Shown here one piece after another: positions 26,211-36,769 of a stretch of 64,000 nucleotides of DNA. Made by a program: the position numbers and the translations under genes. The stretch is taken from positions 159,710,727 to 159,774,726 of the forward strand of contig JAVHZZ010000004.1 of NCBI GenBank assembly GCA_036250195.1. Direction: 5' to 3'. The stretch is from Mixophyes australis. Taxonomy: Eukaryota > Chordata > Amphibia > Anura > Limnodynastidae. Position 1 is the first letter of the stretch; each line of letters begins with the position of its first letter. A model generated the notes under the pieces. The model did no database searches. It saw only the letters and a list, made by a program, of their open reading frames with translations, and had not been told where the DNA came from.

Positions 26211-26507
26211 GTTGAACACTGCTACCACCCTCCTCTTTCACCTCTGTACATTTGCCTGTCCAACTGCTCTCACTCTATCCTACCCCTTCTGTATCCCTCT
26301 CTCAAATGGCGCTAGATCGCCGTGGAGGTCGGTATTTATAAATTACAAAACTCCAGAGATCCGACAACGTCACAATGAGATTTTGCCTCGTTTTGGAATC
26401 CGAATAAGCGTGAAAGTACCGAGCCGACTTGGCTTGGTACTTGGATCACCTAAGTTTGGGTGGGCTCGGTTTTCGGGAAACCGAGCCCGCCCATCTCTAA
26501 CTTACAG

Positions 26508-27179
26508 TAGCTTAGCACAAGGCTGGAAATTGGCATTACAGTAAGAAATAGATAAAATGACTAAATCAAAACTCCAGTGTTGTTTCCTGCATGGTGTACA
26601 CTATATATGATATTTTTCTCTTTGCCACCAGCACAATCTGTGGAAGAAAAATTGACCACACATTTGACAGATGTACACATGGACAAATACAGTGGTCAAC
26701 ATTGGTTTTGTTAAATGGATAATTTTGATTGATTTTTATGTTTTTCTGGTGCTGTTTCAAAAAATTAGGTCAGACTTTGTCCTAAGGCTCCATTTTTTTA
26801 ACAAAATTACTTATTTGTTTTTTAAAGTTATACATTTTGCTCAAAACAACCTGCATTTTTTCATTTTTTTAAAATGACTTATTTTTGTTTCATGACTTTC
26901 ATAATGAGCAACAATCAAGTTAAATGCATTAGCCAATCCCTCTGAATCCTTTATTTATGTAAAAACAGAAAATAAAGTAGATAAATCTGCTGAGTATATG
27001 TTGAAACTCCTCTGAAACTGTATGAGTTACTCCTCCATTTTCAGTTTCAGTTTATGAGTATATGGTGTACATGCTTCCACAAAATGACTCATAGTTGTAT
27101 AAATCATCGAAACAATTATTGTTAAGTGTGGTGAATTAACTTTCAAGTCGCAAAGAAGGAACATTACTCCTTTGGTAAG
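26508..27179. other. AT-rich spacer, nothing recognised
   Basis: No gene or repeat identified. The segment may include the eroded start of the protein fragment that follows. Confidence 0.45.
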
Positions 27180-27500
27180 CAAATGCTTTGAGCTCTTCTT
27201 TGGATGTGAAATAGGAGATTAGGACAAGTCATGGGCCCCTCATATCTGTAGGGCTTCATGTGTAACTTTGCTTAATAGTTGGCTGAATGGTAAATCTCGT
27301 CACTTGCAATTTGCAGTTCCCATGTTATGGAGAGAAGCGAAGGACCTTTCCAAAGACCGTTATTTTTGTATCACAAAAATCAGTGGAATCACAGGCAAGT
27401 TTAAGAATTCATTTAAATGTCCTGATATTTCTTCAGTCATCAGGCATGTTTTGCACAGTGCAGAGCTACCAATTCCATTGCCACCAGAAGCATGAAACTT
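27180..27500 (+). pseudogene. Fragment of an unnamed multicopy protein, N-terminal part
   Basis: The wording CFELFFGCEIGD, DKSWAPHICRASCVTLLNSW and FAVPMLWREAKD, then RYFCITKISG and ELPIPLPPE, matches a protein family I remember as abundant and unplaced in insects, cnidarians and some vertebrates (consensus YFGCKxGDQDKSWAPHxCCxxC ... MVWREPxDHxxDCYFC). The Cys/His spacing suggests a zinc-binding module. An in-frame TAG interrupts GD-x-DKSW. Function is unknown; copy number suggests a mobile element. It carries the N-terminal part of the same family as 29700-30262. Confidence 0.5.
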
Positions 27501-29080
27501 AGATTCAGAAGATGTTGGTGATGCAGAGTTTGCTAGAATAATATAGCAACTGAACCAGCTCATCGCAGCCATACTCAATTTGTAAGAATTCAGTGACATG
27601 GTAATTAAAAAAAAGCAATTCCTTTCATTCTGACCGACTTTTTGGGACTAAGAAAAAGAAAAAATTGTTCACCGTGAAATGATGGATCATTATCTTTCTT
27701 AATTCGGTTACAGTGCCATGTTGCACAGCCAAAAACCAAAGATGAAATGTCCTACAGTAGGAGTCCTACTCCTGATGCATTGTACTTCATAGGTAACTTT
27801 TTCTTTCTGGTGGTGAGCATATCTTTTAGATCTATAGTCAAAGATAAAAATGCTTCTTTTAAAGCTATATACCTGTGAATGTGCTAAATGGGTATTTTAT
27901 ACTAAGCCAATTTTGAAATCTCAGCTTTTTGTGACTGTGAGCTTCCATCACGATGTCCATAAAGTAGATACTACTGTCCTGTATACACCAATAGCAAAAA
28001 ATTATTATTTGAAAATGTGCTAATTTTGAACTGTAATACAGTAATTCAATAGATTATAAAACAATTTATTAATCCAATGACTAATGCATGTTGGTATGCT
28101 GAATAACCAGAAAGGCAGGGTTGTATATTTCAATATCTTAATTGTTTCATATTTGTTTTGTTTTAGCTCAGTCTTAGAGATTATTTTATCTCTAAAGATG
28201 TTACCACTTTGCAAAGTGTGTAAACTAATTATTCAATATATTCTGCACTTCAGGTCAAACAGGCATAGTTTTATACTGTATGTTTGTCTTACAAACTTTC
28301 TCAAACTTATAGTTTAGCACTTAGATAATGATTTACTGTGGAAAATATTTAACATCATATGTTCAATGTACTAACAAAATATGAGTAGTTATAACACAGT
28401 TATCACAGCTCAATTGTATAAGCAATGTACCTTAATAGCTATTTATTGAAAATGAAGGTAAAGTAGTAATTTCCTTTCAGCCATAAAACTCTAAGATGCT
28501 ATATTTGAACCTCTATTTGACATATGGTTTTAATAGTTTTAAAATGGAAATTCTGTGTTATTAATAACCCAATTTTTTCAGGCCTTCTGGCTTCTATGAG
28601 GTTAAAAATGTGTAGCTCCAGAATTTAAATAAAATTTAATTACTGTTGCTTGACAACAGCAAATTATTGTAGATCATTTAATTCCTATCTATTAGTGGAA
28701 GTAATTTTCTATGCTGTCACTTATGTTGCATTTTTATTCATGGGAAAAGGAAATGAAGACAATATTATTGAAAAGGTGGGGAGTATGCTAAATTTATTAA
28801 ATCCAACATACTTTAATAAGCAAAGACCTGGAATATAGCAGTAGTACAAAAGTAATACAACAAAGTTTTCATGTAAAAATAAAAAAACAAAAACAATACA
28901 AATGAGTGAGAAATTTAGCAGTTTAGACAGTGAATGCACTTAATATAGGCTCCAGCTCTTAGCTAACGATAAGGGGAAATTACGAATCAATATGTATAAT
29001 AAGGCTATTTGGAGATGTTAGTAAGGTTTGTGAAATAAAAAAAATTCAAACCACCATTCCATGTATTTATACTAGAGATT
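27501..29080. other. AT-rich stretch; possible eroded continuation of the protein fragment
   Basis: Traces such as EFSDMVI near 27585 could continue the preceding protein fragment but are too degraded to support. No other feature seen. Confidence 0.4.
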
Positions 29081-29345
29081 TGCGCTGACCCCTATATTTT
29101 GATTTTGGATGTGGTTTAGGTTCTAAAAAGTCTTCATATTTTGGTTTTGTTACAGATTTTGTCGCAAAATCATGAAAGGTTTTGGTTTTGGATTTAGTTT
29201 TGCATATGGATTTATTTAAAAATGGTAAAATATAGGTAAAATTATGTGATTTTGAGATGTTTTGCTCCTATATTACTATTTATAGCATTAACAGACATTT
29301 ACAGTCTATTTTGCAATGATCTTTTCACAACTGTCCAAATTTACT
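29081..29345 (+). mobile_element. Left-end fragment of the hAT family at 19238
   Basis: It starts TAGAGATTTGCGCTGACCCC, matching the start of the hAT at 19238. It then repeats the same order of words: TTTTGGTTTTG runs, AAATC.TGTGATTTT, TTTTGCTCCT, ACAGTC and TTTTCACAAC. The copies are diverged and no right end follows, so this is a solo, truncated end. Confidence 0.65.
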
Positions 29346-29699
29346 CAAATTATACAAAAGTAAACACATGAAATACATAATGGCATTTTACTCGGTATAA
29401 TAACAGATAAACATAGTAAGCTGATTTGGATAATTACAATTGATGCCTAGTAAACCTCTGTTTGTGTGATTTTCTTTTATGTGGGTTGAAATTGACAAGT
29501 TAGCGCTCTCTATATTGAGGTATTGCAGCTCCTATATAAAAGGTATAAATCAACAAAGACAGGGAGCGCAAATGATAATGACAGACAATACACAAATGTT
29601 TATACTCTTTTCCGCAGTGATAAATCCAAGATTGCCTCACTTTCCCTGTGTCTTACCCTACTTCTTGGTAATCTCGTGGGTCCGGAGGTGAAGGAACCA

Positions 29700-30262
29700 G
29701 GTGAATCCTCCCGGGATACTGTCCACACACGTCCCCTGCTTGTGGGTTATCAGGCTAATCACATTAGAGGCTCCAGCAAAAGTCTGCCATCATATGTCTG
29801 TCCTATGGTCCTTGATACCTTTCCTTCAAAACCTCTCGCCTTGTTCCTCACTAAAATCACCAAGTTTATCTGGAAATTTGTGTTAGTGGCTATGGAGAAA
29901 GTGTACCTTTATGATCATATAGGTATCCAAATTCTTTAAAGTTTGTGAGTAAGTTTTGCACTAGTTCTTCTTTTTTTCTGCTTTGTGGTTGCCCAAGAAG
30001 TTCTTGAGAACTGAGACACAGCTGCATCAGGCAGTAGCTTCAACACCAGTCATAAATTTTGTGAAATTAGAATCCTTGATAAGTTTATGAATTTGAGGGT
30101 CGTCAAGGATTCCAGATTTAAGTTTTTTCATACTTAGTCCAAGAAACAATCTACAAATGTATTTGAAGCAATAGCCATCTTTGCCCAAGACCTTAACAAA
30201 TGGTTTCATTAGTTGCAGCTGGAAATAGAATGGTGGGAGAATGATTTTTTTTCCCTGTCAAC
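29700..30262 (-). pseudogene. Fragment of the same unnamed multicopy protein, C-terminal part
   Basis: Read on the minus strand: ILPPFYFQLQLMKPFVKVLG from about 30245, then FLGLSMKKLKSGI and FLGNHKAEKKEELVQNLL (about 29945-30005). A frame-shifted LGDFSEEQGERF (about 29825-29860) and an ERYQGP...MMADFCWS segment (about 29770-29815) follow. I remember this order (LPPLHIKLGLMKxFVKAL ... FLGNxKAxNY ... EEQGERFHQD ... RYQG) from the family whose N-terminal part is at 27180-27500. It has stops and shifts. It lies opposite in strand to that fragment, so either one copy was inverted or there are two copies. Confidence 0.55.
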
Positions 30263-30739
30263 CAATTGACTTTATTCTTATCTGAAACACTCTGTATATA
30301 CAAATTGTCACTAGAACCACTCTGTTTACAACTTGGCTAATTTGCACTAACTACATGTATACAAATATATTACATGGATGAAACAAGAAAAATGCAATCT
30401 GCTCAACTGCCAACTGCCAGCTAGATGGGTGGCTGATCACTTATATATGGCGGGAGAGTATTCTTGAATGATCATGGAGTGAACACAAAGAATATTCGCA
30501 TATCTCACCTTCTAGAATCTTCTAGTAGATTCCCATATGCTTATGTGATGGATAAGTTCCCTTTTAATAAGTTTCCTATTATTTGAGTGTATCTATTATT
30601 TTAAGAACAAAAGCCAATTCAGAAAAACTACTTTCATGTTTTAATTCAGCAGCCACAAAACACATTAAATCCATTAAAATATCATTAGCTACTCAACATT
30701 TATTTTTATTGGGCAGTGTTAAAAAAGTTGGCCACAGAG
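30263..30739. other. AT-rich spacer, nothing recognised
   Basis: No supported feature. Confidence 0.45.
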
Positions 30740-31372
30740 CTGACGAAACGCATTAGGTGGAACAGGAAGACTCTTCTTATTATCTTTGAGTAATGGAGGA
30801 ACAATATATATCATCTTTTTCATCTTTTGGACATCAATATAGCGGATACATTAGATTAAGAATATACAGATATTACATCTATATTGGACATCATCGGGGC
30901 AATATCAAGCGGTACCTATACACAGGTGCCCCTGTGGAAGAGCACGATTATCACAGTTGCTCACACATATCATCTATAGAGGACCTTCTCAGACTATATA
31001 CTATACCAACATGGGCGATCGTGCTGGATTGAGAATGCATAGCTTTTGTATCTAAAGCGGACAGGATTGGGGCCATATCGAACGGGAATAATATACAGAT
31101 GACCCGACGAAAAAGTACAAATAACCCCGCCGCTTCTAGATACCATCTACAGATGATCCAATTAGATGTCACATGGGAATATACATCGTAACATCATAAG
31201 ATCTGTACAGAACTTTTTTTCTATTTAAAAACGGAGCACTAATCACGAGTGACTCCCGGATCTGTTGTCATCTCCTCAACACTTTAAATTGTGTACTCTG
31301 ATATTATCAAAAGAAATAAGGAGACACGTGGAGATTAAATAAGAGACACATAGTGTCTACTTTTTAATATAT
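30740..31372 (+). mobile_element. Penelope-like (pLTR) fragment hosting the palindrome
   Basis: CTGACGAAACGCATTAGG at 30740-30757 looks like a collapsed hammerhead core: CTGANGA runs directly into AAACGCATT with the stem II part deleted. The following text has no long frame. Related sequence appears to continue beyond the inserted palindrome at about 32760-32895, ending near GAGCTCCAACGCTATA. Family assignment rests only on the core motif and context. Confidence 0.35.
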
Positions 31373-32744
31373 TACAATAAAAGGTAATTGATCTGATGTG
31401 GCGCTTCACTCAGTGTGCAGCCTGATATATGTAAAGGAGTGTCCACTATTCTCCTACAAATAAAGCATAGACATACATATAATAAACATATACTTAGCGC
31501 GCACCTTTTTCACATCTCACAGGTGATAGGGACTCCTATATTCCCTTCACTGGATGACCCTTATCTCTCTCCTCAATTAGAGTTCCTATAGTCTGAAATT
31601 CAGACTCATGGAAACATAAAATAAATGGAGAAATGATAGTGCAGATTGTTATAAATAAACATGTAAAAGTCCACAAAGTTCCCGGAAAAAGAATGTAGAA
31701 TGTAATCTTCAACCTCGTGATGGAAACGAAGGGATACCACCGTTATTCTTGTGACTTTAATACACCATCTCCCCCAAAGGTATATGCTTACAAGTTGTTG
31801 GCTTTAGTAAAGCATCTCAAGTTATCCTTTCTGTATACCGTTTTCAAGTTCCTCCACAGAGTAATAGCATGATGTACCAGATAAAAAAGAAATAAAAACC
31901 AATCTGGTGCATTATCATAAAAACACCATTTAATATTATCTCCAAACAGAGACCTGTACATATAAAACATCAAGGATATCCCCAAATGGTAATGTGTGTA
32001 CTCATACCAGATAGATTCAGGATATTCACATGGAAATTTCCTCCACAGTATCAGTCCCCGATGTGTCAGAATCCCGCTCACACTTGAAAAAGACTCTGAC
32101 CTAGAGTCGAAACGCGTTGGAAGGATAAGTGTGAGCGGGATTCTGACACATCGGGGACTGATACTGTGGAGGAAATTTCCATGTGAATATCCTGAATCTA
32201 TCTGGTATGAGTACACACATTACCATTTGGGGATATCCTTGATGTTTTATATGTACAGGTCTCTGTTTGGAGATAATATTAAATGGTGTTTTTATGATAA
32301 TGCACCAGATTGGTTTTTATTTCTTTTTTATCTGGTACATCATGCTATTACTCTGTGGAGGAACTTGAAAACGGTATACAGAAAGGATAACTTGAGATGC
32401 TTTATTAAAGCCAACATCTTGTAAGCATATACCTTTGGGGGAGATGGTGTATTAAAGTCACAAGAATAACGGTGGTATTCCTTCGTTTCCATCACGAGGT
32501 TGAAGATTACATTCTACATTCTTTTTCCGGGAACTTTGTGGACTTTTACATGTTTATTTATAACAATCTGCACTATCATTTCTCCATTTATTTTATGTTT
32601 CCATGAGTCTGAATTTCAGACTATAGGAACTCTAATTGAGGAGAGAGATAAGGGTCATCCAGTGAAGGGAATATAGGAGTCCCTATCACCTGTGAGATGT
32701 GAAAAAGGTGCGCGCTAAGTATATGTTTATTATATGTATGTCTA
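31373..32744. mobile_element. Inserted element made of a giant palindrome, 15-bp TSD
   Basis: TACTTTTTAATATAT occurs at 31358-31372 and 32745-32759, bracketing the insertion. The first 94 bases (31373-31466) are unique. The rest is two arms, 31467-32085 and 32127-32745, which are reverse complements with few mismatches and, as far as I can see, no net length difference. The centre falls at 32106. Two 142-codon frames (31788-32216 minus, 31996-32424 plus) are mirror images of each other and are by-products of the symmetry. Penelope-like elements are known to make inverted and tailed insertions, so this is probably a member or a non-autonomous relative. Confidence 0.8.
32086..32126 (+). ncRNA. 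Hammerhead-like stem-loop at the palindrome centre
   Basis: A perfect 6-bp stem GACTCT (32092-32097)/AGAGTC (32103-32108) with loop GACCT is followed directly by GAAACGCGTTGG (32109-32120). This is the right half of a hammerhead core: stem II, GAAA, then self-complementary ACGCGT plus a non-G base. The left box is TTGAAAA where CTGANGA is expected, so catalysis is probably lost. Its position exactly between two 619-bp complementary arms is unusual. Confidence 0.5.
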
Positions 32745-32894
32745 TACTTTTTAATATATGTTAGACACGTTGTGTCCTTTTTCCATATATATCGGCCATA
32801 GACTTTTTCTCTTTTTTATTATTTGATACATGAGCTCCAACGCTATAATTCTTCCAGATCACTATTGGCACCACTAATAGATACATCATCATAA

Positions 32895-32899
<5 letters not shown>

Positions 32900-32926
<27 letters not shown>
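32900..32926. repeat. (TA)n microsatellite
   Basis: A short AT dinucleotide run. Confidence 0.9.
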
Positions 32927-33765
32927 TTTCTAATATATTGTTTGTTTCCAACTCGATATCTATATAATCTTTGTTTGGCATTTGTGGAATTTTGGTGTAC
33001 TGGCCAAACACCTTTCTTCCACTATTGTATTACATGTTACACATGTTTTTATTGTACAACAGCATTGCTATTACTTTTATTAATTTTATTATGTGATAAA
33101 AATAAAATATAAGTATCTAACATCTGCCATCCATTAGTAGTATTTTCCACATTTTTAATATAGATATATTGTGGCGTATCCCATACGTTCTTGTATACAT
33201 AAGTGTTATTTATACATTCCATATTTATATACATGGGTCTTCGGAACCGCCTCCACCGCAAGTCTCGGGCATTTCCCTTCACCCCAATGTTGTGCAAGGT
33301 GAGGATTCCAGTCCCACTATAACTTCATTTTCAGGTCACCTATGGGTCCTGTCACCCAGAAGCACAGGAACCTTGAGCTCCAAACACCACCAGCTTTATG
33401 GCATCAGACCAAGGAGACCCATTCAGGGTGTCTCAAAGCAACCGTACTAGGTCAGATACTACACTTATACTTAGCTAAATGGATGAAGTGAGATTGACAT
33501 TTTAATTTCAAACTGGACATTAGAATTTGTATACATGGTAACTGGATATAGATATTCATGGTAACTGGCATATAAATCAAAGTGACACTTTGTTTAATTC
33601 ACAAGGGCAGGATTACAGCACAGATCTAGCTTACTTATAACATATATGAAAACCAAAACATTTGAAAGCTCCACTACTGACTACTGATAAATGTTCTGCC
33701 CATGGAGAAGTGCATAGTACTAGTCTTTGAAGTTTTTAGTATGAGTGCAGGCCACCTTTGTCTAT
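32927..33765. other. Spacer with one unrecognised short coding-like stretch
   Basis: Around 33235-33450 the base composition rises and a frame reads MGLRNRLHRKSRAF, then after a stop ASDQGDPFRVSQSNRTR. I cannot place it, and no splice sites or neighbours support an exon. The remainder is AT-rich. Confidence 0.35.
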
Positions 33766-33835
33766 CATCATCAACATTTATTTTTATAGCTACAGCAAAT
33801 TACGTAGCACTTTACAATTGGGTATCTACCTGTCT
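33766..33835 (-). mobile_element. L2 3'-end scrap
   Basis: On the minus strand it reads ATTGTAAAGTGCTACGTAAT, then TTGCTGTAGCTATAAAAAT, then AAATGTTGATGATG, the standard L2 3' terminus (compare 43075-43145). Confidence 0.7.
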
Positions 33836-34814
33836 ACATATCTACTGATGCCTCTGTCCATCTAATTAAATCTGATTATTATTGCTTCTTCACTCTCCAT
33901 GATGCTTGCTGTCTAACGTTCCAAATTTTGTGTGTGCGTAGTGTTTCAACATTTTTATCTCTTGCACCTTACACTAACATTCTTTTTGATGTTTAATTTA
34001 TCTAATTGGCTTGCTTCAGTTGGCGACACTGCAGACGACAATTTTTTTGCAGCCTCTACAATGTTCTACATGTGGCCCGCAGAATGACACAAATGGCCAT
34101 AAAAAACCCTCACACACATACACCCTTTTTTATCACTAATGTCACGAACAACAGTCACCTGAGCCTGCGTGACACATGTGTGACACAGGGTTAACCAAAA
34201 ACAACCACCTGGTCCTTCCATATCTATGCCACACCCTAGCTTTTCCGTACCAACTATGCCACCACCAAGGTTTTTTTTATGAAAAGCTGACACTCTTATT
34301 TAGGAAGCCTTCGGTTCTCCCTTAGAATTAATCTAGCACATTATACTTTAATCAGAGTTAGCAAAAACCACAATGCTCTCTTCTTTTCTATTATTTAGCG
34401 TTTTGACCAAACTGTCACGTGAATTCGTAAGAACGCAGAGACTTGCACTTATTAAGTGTAATTTAATATGGAAACTACATCTACAATGCTTAAGATAAAA
34501 TAGTTAATAAAATGACATACAAATTATTATACAAATATAATGCAATTATTTCTTATAAAATAAAATGGATAACACACAGAATTGATAATCACATATAATC
34601 AAGATTCTGGTGCTGGGAGAAGCAGGAAAATGGGACACTCTCAATATCAGATTGACTCCCAAAAGTGAACAATTTCTTAGAATTACATTGCAGTTATAAA
34701 ACCAAGCTGCAGGTCCCACAGCCCCCCTTCCTGTGATGTCAGAACAAAACTGCCTTTGTGAATGCAAATTAGGGTTTTATGACTCCAGCTGACAAAAACA
34801 TTTCTAGTCAGGAT
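33836..34814. other. Mixed spacer, possible LTR scraps
   Basis: Near 34140-34195 the words TGTCACGAAC and GCGTGACACATG hint at LTR ends, but I cannot bound an element. A minus-strand stretch at 34546-34767 (TGRGAVGPAAWFYNCNVIL) may belong with the unidentified coding-like region that follows. Confidence 0.35.
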
Positions 34815-36610
34815 TTATTTATCCTGTCCTAACTTTTCACCAGTATGGCATACAAATATGGTTTTATTTCCACCCAACACTTCATAAGTTCCCCTCCATC
34901 TGCATACCACATATGGTATGATATTGGAGAAAATGATATGATTTTTTCCTGTGATCCTTTTCAGTTTGAATTTGTCATTCACATATAACCCTGTCTGTGC
35001 AGTCAACATGTCTGGGTTTCCCAGATGGGTGTTAGATTTCACTGTCCTGAAAGAGATATTTTCAAAGGCTTTCACTTGCGACCTGCCATAAATAATACAA
35101 GGTTCTACAATGGATCTGGACTCTTATCTACCAGCACCCTCTGGGGAGTTTAACATAATTAAACACATCGATTTAAATAGCTCCTATGAGCCATGTCCCA
35201 CTATTTCTAGGAATTGATTCACAAACACATATTGGCAGAGTTATATGCCTAGAAATTAGCTTGCACATGAAACCTCCCCATTCTAGAGAGTGGCAGGGAA
35301 ATTGTTACCTATATGACGATTATCCCTGCTCACCTAAAACAGTGCTTCCATTGTGACAGTCTGTCTGTGTTACCATGTTGCTCTCATTCTTGTGCTGCAC
35401 AGTAAAGTGACATGGAGTGTGGGGGGGGTCAGATTCTAATTTTACTTTTCTGTGGTTTGAGAGCCATGTACACAGTTGGCCACACCCATAGTGCTGCACT
35501 CTATCCAGGGACCCTGTAGGGACCAATTCTACACCCCTATGCCAGCCCCCACTTTTCTTGTGAGATACAGGCAAGGATTCTTCTGTTAGACCTCTCAGGG
35601 TCTTAGAACAAAGGGCCGTCCCATTTGCAGTCTGCTCTGGAGAACCTCTCATCTTGGGACCAGAGTCTGGGAAAAACAGTCTGGGATTGGGGTCTGCCTG
35701 TTGAAGGGGGTGAATTTGGCTATGGGTCCTACCTGGCCCTTTACCCATAGATCCCTGCATTTCTCCCACACCCTTTGTTCCCCCGTGAAAGATTCCTGCT
35801 GCCACACTGTTATTCAGCACTGCCGCAGTGGTCTCTGTGAAATCGGGGACAACACACGATATATAATTTCCTTGTCCTGTCTCCCAATCCATCTGATTCT
35901 TGTCCCTGAGACACAATACCTGTTTTAGACTTTCCTTTGTAGGATCAGGGTTACGTCTGAAGGTAATCTCCCACGATAATCTCGTCTTTTGCAATAGCTG
36001 GGTCTCTTCTTGTGGTCTAAGTGAGAAAGCACCTACCTTTCCCCTAGACTCAGGTATTGGGGAACCCACTAATTTTGGTGGAGAGGGGTACACACTAACA
36101 CCTAGTACTACCTCCCTTTTAAGCTGTTCCTCCACATTCTGCTACACTACTCCTTCTCCCCATGTCTCAGTATACAAAGGGTGAAGGAGGGCCACATATG
36201 TCTGTGATCCTCTCATATATGTCTTCACCAGAACCACTTGAGAACTAGCTGGGCTACCCACCTTCTCCCTTTTAGGCTCCGGTAAGTGGGATCCCCCATT
36301 CTCCACTACAGTGTTTGGCCATGCTGGTTCAGGCTCAGAGGGATAGACAAATTTCCTCTTCCCTACCTCACAGTCACATGTTGCCCTTACTTCAGTACAC
36401 ATTACCTGTGGACACACTTGTTTAATTCTGAACACATCAGACTCAAAAACAGCCTCAGTTGGCACAGATTAAACAAGTATTTTAGACAAATCAGTATCAT
36501 GTGCAGCATTGATAACACTATTGCCCTCTTCCCTTCAGGACATGGAGTCCGTAAATGGACAGGGTTAGATTTCAAGACAACACAATTTACCATATTGTAA
36601 TCAGACACAT
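34815..36610 (-). pseudogene. Unidentified coding-like region (minus), about 1.8 kb
   Basis: On the minus strand a frame from about 36465 runs to 35320 with a single in-frame stop (36142-36144). Its composition is protein-like and unlike the AT-rich flanks. A further frame upstream (36466-36608) and one downstream (34815-35075) look like parts of the same protein. The 271-codon segment has several Asn-x-Ser/Thr sites (NNS, NGT, NES, NGS), and the 86-codon downstream segment adds NIS and NKT. Many sequons suggest a secreted or surface domain, such as the envelope-like part of an old retroelement, but I recognise no domain. A host gene remnant is also possible. Confidence 0.4.
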
Positions 36611-36769
36611 CTATTATTGCAGGAGCAGGAAGAAGGGGGTTTAGAGAGACTGATTCAGGGTCAGTGTTATTACGTCAAGTTCACAAAGCTTAAGAAAACA
36701 GGGAGCCTCTCTACATACTGTGCAGGAACAGAAGATAAAAGAAAGAAGTGAGAAGCCCTAGGTAAGTAT

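Larger units (their letters stand above)
19238..26499 (+). mobile_element. Complete but decayed hAT transposon hosting two insertions
   Basis: The element starts TACAGATGCTCACTGA and ends CCCATCTCTA, giving short inverted termini of the TAGAGATG type. The octamer ACTTACAG occurs exactly at 19230-19237 and 26500-26507, the 8-bp duplication made by hAT transposases. Inside are a BED zinc finger and transposase fragments (19528-20345, 22365-22480, 24062-24600) and a tandem-repeat region (25230-26210). The subterminal right end contains two palindromes: GTACCGAGCC/GGCTTGGTAC near 26418-26442 and CTCGGTTT/AAACCGAG near 26465-26485. Subtracting the two guests leaves roughly 3.7 kb, a normal hAT size. 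A related left end recurs at 29081. Confidence 0.9.

Noticed and set aside
29523..29939. Plus-strand frame that looked like an L1 segment (FLTKITKFIWKF)
   Set aside because: The minus strand gives a longer, ordered match (SEEQGERF ... RYQG) to the unnamed protein family, so the plus frame is its shadow.
31788..32424. Two overlapping 142-codon frames on opposite strands
   Set aside because: They are mirror images produced by the palindrome, read through the loop, and show no protein family features.
33235..33450. Possible host exon (ASDQGDPFRVSQ-type reading)
   Set aside because: It has a stop inside, no splice signals I trust and no neighbouring exons, so it is kept only as a note in the spacer entry.
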